Source: Flavobacteriales bacterium
GTDB lineage: Bacteria > Bacteroidota > Bacteroidia > Flavobacteriales_F > PHOS-HE28
NCBI GenBank assembly: GCA_016699575.1
Contig: CP064979.1
Coordinates: forward strand, 372,001-436,000
DNA length: 64,000 nt
Direction of reading: 5' to 3'
Part shown: positions 16,831 through 24,548 of the stretch, in pieces
Position numbering within the stretch: the first letter of the stretch is position 1
Layout: each line of letters starts with the position of its first letter
Program-made: the position numbers and the translations under genes
The notes under the pieces: generated by a model
What the model saw: only the letters and a program-made list of their open reading frames with translations
What the model was told of the DNA's origin: nothing
Databases searched by the model: none

Positions 16831-18243
16831 TCAGAGCCCCAACCGCTTCCTCACTTCCATGGGGTCGGCGAAACTGCTGCGCCTGAAAGGATGCGCTTCG
16901 GTGTTGAAGACCTGCTCGCCCAGGTCGAAGCGGCCATTGCCCTCTGAGAAGACCAGGTACAGGTACTTCATCGTTTCGGCGAAAAAGAAGGTGGGCATGT
17001 AGTCCTTCGGCTCCATCGTGCGCACGTCGGCGATGGAGGTGAACGCGACATCGGTGCGGCAGTGCTGCTTGATATCGGCCCAATAGCGTGCGGCCATCTG
17101 CTGGTACTCGGGCTTCCCGATGAAGTGGTACAAGTAGTACGCTGACTCGATGATCTCCGGGTTCAGGTCGTAGTCACCCGCTCGCACCTCGCGTTTGCCG
17201 TAATCGTAGGCCGTGGGCTCCAGGCCGCGGATGCGCCAGACATGGTCGTATGTGCGTTGCATACGCTCAGCGCGAGCCGTGTCCCCGCTCAGCACCAGTA
17301 GCGCAGGGAGGAAGGCATCGTAGAGCGTGATCACATCGCTCGTGCGCGAGCCATCGTCCATGTTCACACGGCCGTACCAGAGGAGGCTGTCCTGTTGTTC
17401 CGGCAGGTGCGTATTCACGGCAGCGATGGCTTCGCTCCAAACACGGCCGATGCTGGTGTCGCCGAAAAGCTGGTAGGTCTTGTAGAGGTACTCGTAGTAG
17501 CTATCAACTCCGGCGCAGATGCTGGCGTTGCGGTTCGTCCATTCCCCGGTGCGCACGTTGATGTCCGTGCCCGGCAGACCAAGCTTGGAGCGGCGCTCGT
17601 GGATGGCCAGCGTGGCGCGCTTGCCGGCGGCGTAGTACTTCGGGTCCTTGGTGTAGTAGCTGAGGATGCCCAGTTCCAGGATGTTCGTTCCGGCCTCCGC
17701 GACATTCACCGTATCGCCGCTGGTCTTGCCGGTGCGCAGGTTCACGTGGTAGGTCGGGATGCCGGTGGGCGTATTGAAGGCGGGCATCAAGCGGTCGGCG
17801 AAGTCCACGGTCTTGGCGAGCACCTTGGGGTTGCCGGTCATCTCGTACATGCTCAATAGCCCGCCGAGGATGCGGATGTCCACTTCGAAGACCTTCGCAT
17901 TGATGTCCTTATCCCAACTGAGTGAATCGACCACGTAGTCCTCGATCTCCTTGGCCTCAGCGTCGAAGCCCATCAGCTTCAGCGTGCTGTACGCATCGAT
18001 CGGTGAGATGTAGAGCGGGTGCTCGTACCAGTCCTCGGCGCTCTTGGTGAGCGGCTTCAGCGCATCATGGCCCCAGGCGTATTGCTTGTAGGCCTTCCAG
18101 CTGCGCAGGGTCTCCTGGCGGACTTCTTCGGCGAGACGGAGGTAGGTGGGGTCGGGCGGAGGTGTGGTGGTTTGCTGCTCTTCGGAAGGTGCGGAGCAAG
18201 ATGCCAGAAGACCAGCGGAAAGGAGAGCGAGAAGAATGCGCAT
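16831..18243 (-). CDS. Glycoside hydrolase family 47 (alpha-1,2-mannosidase-like) lipoprotein
   Basis: A 470-residue lipoprotein: MRILLALLSAGLLASC gives a lipobox with Cys 16, then a Thr/Pro linker. The remainder is an (alpha/alpha)7-type barrel with family-47 features, for example HDALKPLTKSAEDWY (about 53-67), LSPLD-like YISPIDAYSTLKLMG, IRILGGLLSMYEMTG, GTNILELGILSYYT, GVDSYYEYLYKTYQLFGD and RPEIIES-like LNPEIIESAYYLYHFIG. GH47 enzymes are Ca2+-dependent inverting alpha-1,2-mannosidases, best known from eukaryotic N-glycan trimming. Here it should act in the periplasm or at the surface. A GH38 mannosidase lies 3.6 kb away, suggesting mannoside use. The minus-strand box CATCTTCG ends four bases before ATG 18243; the palindrome array starts just upstream. 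Confidence 0.85.
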   Translation of the reverse strand: MRILLALLSAGLLASCSAPSEEQQTTTPPPDPTYLRLAEEVRQETLRSWKAYKQYAWGHDALKPLTKSAEDWYEHPLYISPIDAYSTLKLMGFDAEAKEIEDYVVDSLSWDKDINAKVFEVDIRILGGLLSMYEMTGNPKVLAKTVDFADRLMPAFNTPTGIPTYHVNLRTGKTSGDTVNVAEAGTNILELGILSYYTKDPKYYAAGKRATLAIHERRSKLGLPGTDINVRTGEWTNRNASICAGVDSYYEYLYKTYQLFGDTSIGRVWSEAIAAVNTHLPEQQDSLLWYGRVNMDDGSRTSDVITLYDAFLPALLVLSGDTARAERMQRTYDHVWRIRGLEPTAYDYGKREVRAGDYDLNPEIIESAYYLYHFIGKPEYQQMAARYWADIKQHCRTDVAFTSIADVRTMEPKDYMPTFFFAETMKYLYLVFSEGNGRFDLGEQVFNTEAHPFRRSSFADPMEVRKRLGL

Positions 18244-18247
18244 GGAG

Positions 18248-18255
18248 CGAAGATG
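18248..18255 (-). promoter_or_regulatory. -7-like box CATCTTCG, 4 nt before the GH47 start
   Basis: The minus strand reads CATCTTCG four bases before ATG 18243. The identical octamer with identical spacing precedes ATG 31177. Confidence 0.35.
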
Positions 18256-18274
18256 CGGATCGATCGGCGATGCA

Positions 18275-18400
18275 GACCCCGAAGGGGTCAAAGCGGTTAG
18301 AAGCAACAGCAGCAAAGATCTTCGACCCCTTCGGGGTCGAAGCATGTTGAATGTGCCATCGGAATTGGATTCGACCCCGAAGGGGTCGCAGCCGGTGTTC
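18275..18400. repeat. Left part of palindromic REP array (3 units)
   Basis: Three copies of the 15-base palindrome GACCCC-GAA/TTC-GGGGTC sit at 18275-18289, 18324-18338 (inverted centre) and 18373-18387, exactly 49 bases apart. The third is followed by GCAGCCGGTGTTC to 18400, making a 28-base unit that recurs inverted at 18876-18903. The array lies between the GH47 promoter and the transposase start. Confidence 0.9.
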
Positions 18401-18430
18401 TACATTCACCAAGGCACAAGAGCCATCGCC

Positions 18431-18874
18431 ATGTCCACCTATTTCAAGTTGCACTACCACATCGTGTTCGGCACGAAGAACAGGTTGGCCTGCCTGGACA
18501 AGTCGTGGCGGCCGCAGTTATGGGAGTACATGGGCGGGACCATCCGCGGTCTTGATGGTGTGCCGCATGGTGTCGGTGGGTGGATCGACCATGTGCATCT
18601 GCTCATCGATCTGAAGCCGACGCACGCGATCCCCGATGTGGTGAGGGAATTGAAGAAGGCATCGACCGAATGGGTGCGCGAGCATGCGGGGTTGAAGACC
18701 TTCCAATGGCAGGAAGGGTATGGCGTGTTCACGGTCGGATGGCGGGAGCGCGATGCGATCAAAGCATACATCGCGGGGCAGGAGGACCATCACCGAACGA
18801 AGGCGTTCCGCGAGGAATTGATCGACCTGCTGAACGAGGCTGGTGTGGAATTCGACCCGAAATACCTGCCGTGA
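18431..18874 (+). CDS. REP-associated tyrosine transposase (IS200/IS605-like Y1 transposase)
   Basis: A 147-residue single-domain HUH endonuclease. The HUH metal motif is DHVHLLIDL (about 56-64). The presumed catalytic tyrosine is in DAIKAYIAGQEDHHRTKAF (about 112-130), with GYGVFTVGW just before it. The N-terminus YFKLHYHIVFGTKNR is the usual first strand of the family. These enzymes cut and rejoin single-stranded DNA at hairpins. There is no TnpB/IscB partner. The gene stands inside an array of short palindromes and is bracketed by a 28-bp inverted repeat (18373-18400 and 18876-18903), the arrangement of RAYT genes with their REP substrates. Start ATG 18431 fits the family; upstream in-frame sequence is repeat DNA. 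Confidence 0.9.
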   Translation: MSTYFKLHYHIVFGTKNRLACLDKSWRPQLWEYMGGTIRGLDGVPHGVGGWIDHVHLLIDLKPTHAIPDVVRELKKASTEWVREHAGLKTFQWQEGYGVFTVGWRERDAIKAYIAGQEDHHRTKAFREELIDLLNEAGVEFDPKYLP

Positions 18875-18875
18875 G

Positions 18876-19255
18876 GAACACCGGCTGCGACCCCTTCGGG
18901 GTCGTGCGGCATTTATTGCTTCGGGCTACAGGCTGTGACCCCTTCGGGGTCATGAATAGCCTGTCCTGTTGGACGATTGATCCGACCCCGAAGGGGTAGC
19001 AGCATGTTGCATGGTCCATCCGGTCCGGTTCCGACCCCGAAGGGGTCGCAGCCATGAGCCGGTCGTCAGCGGTGCGCATCGACCCTGAAGGGGTCGTAGC
19101 ATGTTGCATGGCCCATCAGAATTGGCGCCGACCCCGAAGGGGTCGCAGCTTGTTGAATGTCCTGCCCTAAACGGTCACGACCCCGGAGGGGTCGCAGCCT
19201 GTAGCACCGTCAGGTGCGTTGAGCCCCGACCCCGAAGGGGTCGCAGCCGGTGTTC
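18876..19255. repeat. Right part of palindromic REP array (8 units, about 48-bp period)
   Basis: Palindromes begin at 18889, 18937, 18984, 19033, 19081, 19130, 19179 and 19228, so the steps are 48, 47, 49, 48, 49, 49 and 49 bases. The first two have a TTC centre; the other six have GAA or GGA, i.e. the opposite orientation. Copies at 18984 and 19081 each carry one substitution in an arm. The intervening 32-34 bases are partly alike (for example AGCATGTTGCATGG after 18998 and 19095). The array ends with the same 28-base unit that bounds the transposase. There are no genes in this stretch. Confidence 0.92.
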
Positions 19256-19460
19256 ATGCCCACCGACCCGGCCCCACGGGTGTGGCGATCGTGCTGCTGA
19301 ACCGCCAATTGAACAGCCAGGCCAAATCCTTTGAGCCTGCCTTCGGCAGGCAGGCAGGAAGGCGGCTTTAGTGAGCGCTTGTACAGGGTGCGCTCCGAAA
19401 CACGCGTGAGGGAGGGGAGCAAGTAGAGCGCCGACCGGGAAAGCCAATCAAAGTCGATCG
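19256..19460. other. Gene-free segment with a short hairpin, otherwise unexplained
   Basis: About 205 bases between the palindrome array and the next gene. A hairpin GCCTGCC-TTC-GGCAGGC lies near 19337-19353, followed by more CAGGCAGG repeats. The rest shows no convincing reading frame; on the minus strand a short frame (SALYLLPSLTRVSERTLYKR) has no recognisable relative and no clear start. It may be the remnant of a mobile or repetitive element. Confidence 0.3.
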
Positions 19461-20270
19461 TCAGCCCTTTGGAAAGTTCTTCAGTCTGCGCCTCATGAAC
19501 ATGTCCGGAGGGAGTCCATTCTCCATGCACAGCATTTCCAGAGGTCTCTGCAATCTGTCCAGAGCATGACGCATGCGATCATGTGTTTCGGGGTCGATGA
19601 CCTTCCCCGGCTCCATGAGCATATCGCGGTATAACCTGTCATAACCCATCATCAATTCTTCAATTATGCCGGGATGCATTGGCCCGCGCCGAACACCATC
19701 TCGCAGGTCTCCCATTCCAGCTCGAATCTCGGCGAGCATCGTAATGATTTCAGCGTAGCTCTTCTCCAGCGGATTGTCGCTTCTCTTGAGCGATTGAAGC
19801 TCCATAGCCACGGAGATGGGGTTGTCGACCTCTTCGGGATTCTTCTCGACTGATTTAATCTGCTTTACGATTTCCTCTTTTGCTCGCGCGACGCTGTCAA
19901 GGTCACGATGATCGACATGCACAGTTCGGCTCGCAGCAACGTCGAATGGGATCTTCTCAGACGCATTGATGATCTGTACTATGGGCTTCTTCATAGCGTG
20001 CCTCAACGCTATCTCATAGAACACATTGGGATTCCATCCGGTCAGGTCGGCGATATCAAGCGGATCCTCGACGATGTGCTGGATTACTTGCGATGTGATT
20101 ATCCCAGGCTCGGAGATATGGTCAGCTCGCAATGTCGTGTATCCGCAAGCCTCAGCAGAAGGCCCGATAATGTGCTTTAGCACTTGGTCCGAACGCAAGC
20201 GTACGTCGGAACCATCAGCGCCAATCGGGGCGATAACGAAACAGGTCTTCTCTCCAGTTGCTTTGGCCAT
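19461..20270 (-). CDS. Nucleoside deoxyribosyltransferase/TIR-like protein of unknown function
   Basis: A 269-residue cytoplasmic protein. The N-terminal half (about 8-130) has a Rossmann-like alpha/beta fold beginning KTCFVIAPIG, with ADLTGWNPNVFYEIALRHAM near 73-92 and KKPIVQIINASEKIPFDVA after it. The N-P-N-V-F-Y-E signature places the Glu where nucleoside 2-deoxyribosyltransferase and TIR-like enzymes keep their catalytic residue, so hydrolysis or transfer of an N-glycosidic bond in a nucleotide is a reasonable guess. The C-terminal half is helical and charged and might be a regulatory or oligomerisation part. It stands alone next to a transposase/repeat island, and its base composition is less GC-rich than its neighbours, suggesting transfer. 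A defence effector role is possible but not shown. Confidence 0.55.
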   Translation of the reverse strand: MAKATGEKTCFVIAPIGADGSDVRLRSDQVLKHIIGPSAEACGYTTLRADHISEPGIITSQVIQHIVEDPLDIADLTGWNPNVFYEIALRHAMKKPIVQIINASEKIPFDVAASRTVHVDHRDLDSVARAKEEIVKQIKSVEKNPEEVDNPISVAMELQSLKRSDNPLEKSYAEIITMLAEIRAGMGDLRDGVRRGPMHPGIIEELMMGYDRLYRDMLMEPGKVIDPETHDRMRHALDRLQRPLEMLCMENGLPPDMFMRRRLKNFPKG

Positions 20271-20339
20271 GAGTTGCTGAATTGTCTCCGAATGTACCGA
20301 GTGTTGCCTTGTGCGAAGAACTCAGGTCTTGGCAGGATC

Positions 20340-20450
20340 CGCATTTCGCGTTAGGGACAGCAGCGGGTAGCCCACAGGCGGCTGAGGAACGAAGCCGCCG
20401 AGGACTACAAGCGCATGGCCCGACGGCGCGCATTTGGCGCCGGAACGCCC
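20340..20450. ncRNA. Possible structured element with two related half-repeats
   Basis: Two imperfect copies of a motif, GACAGCAGCGGGTAGCCC (20356-20373) and GACTACAAGCGCATGGCCC (20403-20421), flank a perfect hairpin with 7-bp arms at 20377-20383 and 20393-20399. A second hairpin follows with arms CGGCGC/GCGCCG at 20424-20429 and 20437-20442. The spacing of repeated single-stranded-looking motifs and stems suggests a structured RNA or a repetitive element. The strand is uncertain. It lies between two minus-strand genes and does not overlap any coding sequence. Confidence 0.35.
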
Positions 20451-20503
20451 AACCCTTCGACAAGCTCAGAGTGAGCTACGCCACCACCCCTCCATCACCT
20501 TTT

Positions 20504-21712
20504 TCAAACGGCCGTAGCCTTGGCGAAGGCGTTCTTCACCGCCGCTTCCACCTTGCCGAGGAAGGCATCCAGTTCCGCTTCGGTCCAGGTGACGCGGATG
20601 TTGAAGCTCACCAGGCGGCTGATGACCGCATCGCTCTTGGGGAACCGCTGGGTCTTGAGGTCCTGCGGCAGGCCGAGCTCGTGCGCGACGAGCTTGTAGG
20701 GCATGCGCAGGTCCTTGATGTGGTCCCACTGCTTGATGTAGTGGTACATGTTGTTGAACCAGTACATGGTGCCGATGCCTTGCGCGCCGAGTTCCTTGTG
20801 CAGCGCGAAGGCCGCGTCGGCGCTGGGCAGCAGCAGGTGGAAGAAGGTGGCGCTGTCGCCGGCATCGTCGCATTGCTTGCGGAAGGCCAGGCCGGGGATC
20901 CTGGAAAGTCGCGCCTGGATGGTGGCCTTGTTCGCGCGCTGCTTCGCCACCATCAGGGGCAGCTTGCGCGATTGCGCGAGGCCGATGGCCGCGTTGATCT
21001 CGCCGATGCGGAAGTTGGTGCCGAGGATCGGGTGCTGCTCCATGCCGCGGTTGTCGCCCTCGTGGTTGTGGCCGTGATCGCTCATGTACTCGGCGGTCTT
21101 GATCAGCTGTTCATCGTTGCTGATGATCACGCCGCCTTCGCCGCAGGTGGCGATCTTGAAGAAGTCGAAACTGAAGCTGCCCATCTTGCCGAAAAGGCCG
21201 AGGTGCTTCCCTTTGTAAGTGGCGCCGAGCGCCTGGGCGGTGTCCTCGATGAGCATGATGTTCTTCTCCTTGCACACAGCGAGGATGCCATCGATGTCGG
21301 CCGCGGCACCGCACATGTGGACGAGCAACACGGCCTTGGTCTTCGGTGTGCATGCGTTGCGGATACCCTCCGCGCTGAGGCAGAGCGTCTCGTCGATCTC
21401 GGCGAACACGGGGATGGCACCGGCCAGCAGCACCGCTTCGATCGTGGCCACGAAGGTGAACGGCGGCACAATGACGTGGTCGCCGTAACCGACACCACAA
21501 GCCGCGAGCATGCTGTTCACCGCCGTACTGCCGCTGCTCACCGCGAGCGCGTGTTTCGCACCGGTGAACTTGGCGATCTCGGCCTCGAACTCCTTCGCCT
21601 TCCACTGGCCCTTGCGCTGGGCATCGTGGTTGTAGCGGAAGAGCACGCCCGTGTTCAGGACGTCCATCACTTCCTTCTTCTCGTCCTCGCCAAAAAGTTC
21701 GGTGCCGGGCAT
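20504..21712 (-). CDS. DegT/DnrJ/EryC1/StrS family PLP aminotransferase
   Basis: A 402-residue type I-fold aminotransferase acting on sugar nucleotides or keto sugars. Visible features: HALAVSSGSTAVNSMLAACG (about 54-73, phosphate-binding region), HVIVPPFTFVATIEAVL, IMLIEDTAQALGATYKG (about 152-168, Asp that pairs with the pyridine N) and GSFSFDFFKIATCGEGG (about 178-194, Schiff-base Lys). The N-terminus MPGTELFGEDEKKEVMDVL resembles KdnA-type 8-amino-3,8-dideoxy-octulosonate transaminases, which modify Kdo of lipopolysaccharide. Its usual dehydrogenase partner KdnB is not in view, so this is only a suggestion. Divergent from the GH38 gene across a 109-bp region holding an inverted repeat. 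Confidence 0.85.
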   Translation of the reverse strand: MPGTELFGEDEKKEVMDVLNTGVLFRYNHDAQRKGQWKAKEFEAEIAKFTGAKHALAVSSGSTAVNSMLAACGVGYGDHVIVPPFTFVATIEAVLLAGAIPVFAEIDETLCLSAEGIRNACTPKTKAVLLVHMCGAAADIDGILAVCKEKNIMLIEDTAQALGATYKGKHLGLFGKMGSFSFDFFKIATCGEGGVIISNDEQLIKTAEYMSDHGHNHEGDNRGMEQHPILGTNFRIGEINAAIGLAQSRKLPLMVAKQRANKATIQARLSRIPGLAFRKQCDDAGDSATFFHLLLPSADAAFALHKELGAQGIGTMYWFNNMYHYIKQWDHIKDLRMPYKLVAHELGLPQDLKTQRFPKSDAVISRLVSFNIRVTWTEAELDAFLGKVEAAVKNAFAKATAV

Positions 21713-21741
21713 GGTGCGTTGGAATGGGTTGCGAAGGTATG

Positions 21742-21816
21742 GCTACCGCAAAGGGCACGAAGAACACAAAGTCACGGCTCGCAACCCGCTGCGGTCTTTG
21801 CGTTCTTTGTGGTAGC
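21742..21816. repeat. Imperfect inverted repeat of the CAAAG/CACGAAG type
   Basis: GCTACCGCAAAGGG... at 21742-21771 is roughly mirrored by CTTTGCGTTCTTTGTGGTAG at 21796-21816. It fills much of the divergent region between the aminotransferase and GH38 genes. It resembles the hairpin repeat at 24549-24606 in word content (caaag, cacgaag, cacagag) and may be the same class of dispersed repeat. Confidence 0.5.
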
Positions 21817-21821
21817 ACATC

Positions 21822-24533
21822 ATGAAGCTCGTCTCCGCGGTCATTGGTTATCTGTGGTGGTTGGGATCGGCCGCCCAAGTGGACCTGCCGGTCTTCGGCA
21901 AGCAGGAGGTGATCAACGGATACGCGAAGGATGTGGAGGGTGAGGTCCTCTCCTACTTCAGCGTGTACCCGGAGCATGCCACCACAGCCCTGCTCACCCG
22001 CTGTACGGATGGGAAGAAGGCGATCGCCTGGGAGACGGCCGCCGTGCCGCGCTATCCGCAGGATGAGAACATCCAGTACTACTACTTCAGCTGGATCGCG
22101 GCGCACAACAGCACCACCAGCGGTGGGGATCGGAGCTTCGATCTGTTCGTAGGGGATCAGAAGGTGCTCACGTTCACAACGCACCATACCACTTCACCGG
22201 CAAGCTGGCAGGTGGACACGGTGGACGGGGTCGCGCTCGTCTTCGAGTTCTCGAAAGCCGATCGCCACGGCGATGCGCATGGCTTCGCGCATCTGCGGGT
22301 ACCGCGGAAGTACATCACGCCCGGAAAGCCGCTGCGGCTGAAGGTGGCGGGCCACGCGCAAAACAGCCCGGATTGGTTCATGACCTTCCGGTACACCTTC
22401 GAAGAGAAGGTGGAGGTGGAAGCGTTGCCATTCCTGAACGCTGGTGGTGAGTTCACTACCCAGCCCCTTCAACTTACCGTTATGCACTTCGGTCCTCCTG
22501 CGGAGCTTCTAGTGAACATTGGGTCCGAGTACAAGGCCCGTTCATTTCCTATCCGCAACGGACTTCAGACCATCGAAACGCCCATTCGCGCTAAGGTGGA
22601 CAGTGCTCAGTTCCTGCTCGTTTCAGCACTTCTTGGTAAGCGAAGGATGCTCGATACAGCACTAGTGGTCAATAAGGTCATCCATCGCGACATCCACCTC
22701 GTCCACCACAGCCATAACGACATCGGCTACAGCCACCTTCAGACCGAGGTGGAGGTGATCCAGAACAACAACATCTACAAAGCTCTCGACCTCATTGACC
22801 GCACGAAGGACTACCCCGAAGACAGCCGCTTCGTGTGGAACGTGGAGAGCCTCTGGGCCGTGGAGAATTTCCTGGGCATCGCCAGCGAAACGGACAAGCA
22901 ACGCTTCATCGCAGCGGTGAAGGCGGGGAGCATCGCCCTCAGCGCCAACTATGCGAACATCCTCACCGGCCTGTGTACGCCCGAGGAGATGCACTGGATC
23001 GTGGAGTACGCCGATTCGCTGCGGAAGTGGTTCGACCTGCCGATCACCATGGCGATGCAGACCGACATCCCCGGCATGAGCTGGAGCATGGTGGACGCCT
23101 ACTCCGCGCACGGCATCCGCCACCTGAGCCAGGGGCCCAACTACATCCCCGACATGCCCGACGGCGGCGACCGCATCGGCAGCACCCTGCGCGAACAGGG
23201 CGACAAGCCCTATTGGTGGAAGAGCACGACGGGTCGCGACAGCATCCTCGTGTGGACGGCCGGTCAGGGCTACGGCGGCTGGCACGGCTTCACCGCTGGT
23301 GCGATCAAAGAGCGTGGCACACGGAAGATCGCCGCCTACATGAACGACCTAGCGGCGAAGGGCTATCCCTACGACATGGTGCAGTGGCGCTACAACATCG
23401 TGAGCGACAACGGGCCGGTGGACAGCACCCTCAGCGATTTCGTGCGCGACTGGAATGAGAAGTATGCATCACCGCGCTTGATCATTGCCAACGCTGGCAC
23501 GATGATGCAAGCGTTCGAAACGAAGTACGGCAAGAGCATCCCCACTTGGAGCGGCGACTTCACGCCCTACTGGGAAGATGGCGCGTACAGCACGGCGAAG
23601 GAGGAAGGCGATGTGCGTGTGCTCAGCGCGCGGCTCACCAACTTGATCGAAGCGGCGAAGACGTCTTCGTCCCGCCCTAGCGGGATCCTGAACAAGCCCA
23701 TCGACCCACACATGCTTTATCGCGCCAAGCGCAGCATCGTCATGTGGCACGAACACACCTGGGGCGCCTGGTGCAGCATCAGCGACCCGGATGCACACTT
23801 CACCACGGACCAATGGCGGGTGAAGAAAGCGTTCGCGGATAGTGCGGGGTGGTATGTGGACAAACTATGGTCAATGATGGGGTGCGACGAGTCGCCGCCT
23901 CCGTCGATTGAGTTCGAAAAGGCTCCTATTGAATCAATCCGTTGGCTGACGGTTCCTGGCCTCGATCCGAATACGATAGACATCGACACAGTTCATTTTG
24001 ATCTAGTTGAACTTCCACATCCTACATGCACGTGGCTGCGATGCACGATGAACATGCCACCTTCAAGAGAGAAGCGAAGTCAGCATGTATCGATGTCCTT
24101 TGACATTTTTGACGCCACCGCCCGCATCGGCATCAGCGATACCTGCGTAACGCCGGAGAGCGGTCGCATTCCGGGATCGAACAACGATTTCTTCTGCGCC
24201 CAGCGCTGGATCGATGTGAGCAACGACAGCATGGGTGTCACCATCGTGTGTCCGCAAGGCGCGATCTGGGAGGTGGGCAAGCTGGTGGACGAACGCAAGG
24301 TGAACCCCGGCAAGGGCACCAATCCCGAGTACTACAAGGCCTGGAAGACCGAGGCCAAGAGCAGCAGCACCATCTACCTCTACGCCCTCAACAACTACTG
24401 GCACACCAACTTCAAGGCCGACCAGGAAGGGCCGATCACCTTCGACCTCTACCTGAAGATGCACGGGCCGTTCAAGCTGGAGGAGGCGCGGAGGTTCGGG
24501 TTGGAGATGACGCGGCCGTTGATCACGTGGTAG
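21822..24533 (+). CDS. Secreted glycoside hydrolase family 38-like alpha-mannosidase
   Basis: A 903-residue protein with signal peptide (MKLVSAVIGYLWWLGSAAQ) and no lipobox. An N-terminal beta-rich domain of about 280 residues precedes the GH38 catalytic domain, which begins DIHLVHHSHNDIGYSHLQTE (about 287-306; His and Asp of HxHxD-type zinc binding). The motif MAMQTDIPGMSWSMVDAY near 410 carries the Asp expected to be the nucleophile. WHEHTWGAWCSISDP (about 640) supplies further zinc-site residues. GH38 enzymes are Zn2+-dependent retaining alpha-mannosidases. The region after about 680 is a C-terminal beta-sandwich. With the GH47 lipoprotein nearby this suggests degradation of mannose-containing glycans. 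Confidence 0.82.
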   Translation: MKLVSAVIGYLWWLGSAAQVDLPVFGKQEVINGYAKDVEGEVLSYFSVYPEHATTALLTRCTDGKKAIAWETAAVPRYPQDENIQYYYFSWIAAHNSTTSGGDRSFDLFVGDQKVLTFTTHHTTSPASWQVDTVDGVALVFEFSKADRHGDAHGFAHLRVPRKYITPGKPLRLKVAGHAQNSPDWFMTFRYTFEEKVEVEALPFLNAGGEFTTQPLQLTVMHFGPPAELLVNIGSEYKARSFPIRNGLQTIETPIRAKVDSAQFLLVSALLGKRRMLDTALVVNKVIHRDIHLVHHSHNDIGYSHLQTEVEVIQNNNIYKALDLIDRTKDYPEDSRFVWNVESLWAVENFLGIASETDKQRFIAAVKAGSIALSANYANILTGLCTPEEMHWIVEYADSLRKWFDLPITMAMQTDIPGMSWSMVDAYSAHGIRHLSQGPNYIPDMPDGGDRIGSTLREQGDKPYWWKSTTGRDSILVWTAGQGYGGWHGFTAGAIKERGTRKIAAYMNDLAAKGYPYDMVQWRYNIVSDNGPVDSTLSDFVRDWNEKYASPRLIIANAGTMMQAFETKYGKSIPTWSGDFTPYWEDGAYSTAKEEGDVRVLSARLTNLIEAAKTSSSRPSGILNKPIDPHMLYRAKRSIVMWHEHTWGAWCSISDPDAHFTTDQWRVKKAFADSAGWYVDKLWSMMGCDESPPPSIEFEKAPIESIRWLTVPGLDPNTIDIDTVHFDLVELPHPTCTWLRCTMNMPPSREKRSQHVSMSFDIFDATARIGISDTCVTPESGRIPGSNNDFFCAQRWIDVSNDSMGVTIVCPQGAIWEVGKLVDERKVNPGKGTNPEYYKAWKTEAKSSSTIYLYALNNYWHTNFKADQEGPITFDLYLKMHGPFKLEEARRFGLEMTRPLITW

Positions 24534-24548
24534 AAGTGAAGTGCATCT

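Noticed and set aside
18431..18874. IS200/IS605 element with TnpB
   Set aside because: Only the single transposase is present, with no RNA-guided nuclease gene and with REP palindromes instead of IS ends.
18275..19255. CRISPR array
   Set aside because: Spacing is regular, but the repeat is only a 15-base palindrome, the intervening sequences share motifs with each other, orientation flips within the set, and no cas gene is near. A REP/RAYT array explains it better.
20282..21943. 553-codon open frame on the plus strand
   Set aside because: It runs opposite to the DegT aminotransferase, which has full catalytic motifs, and crosses intergenic repeats.
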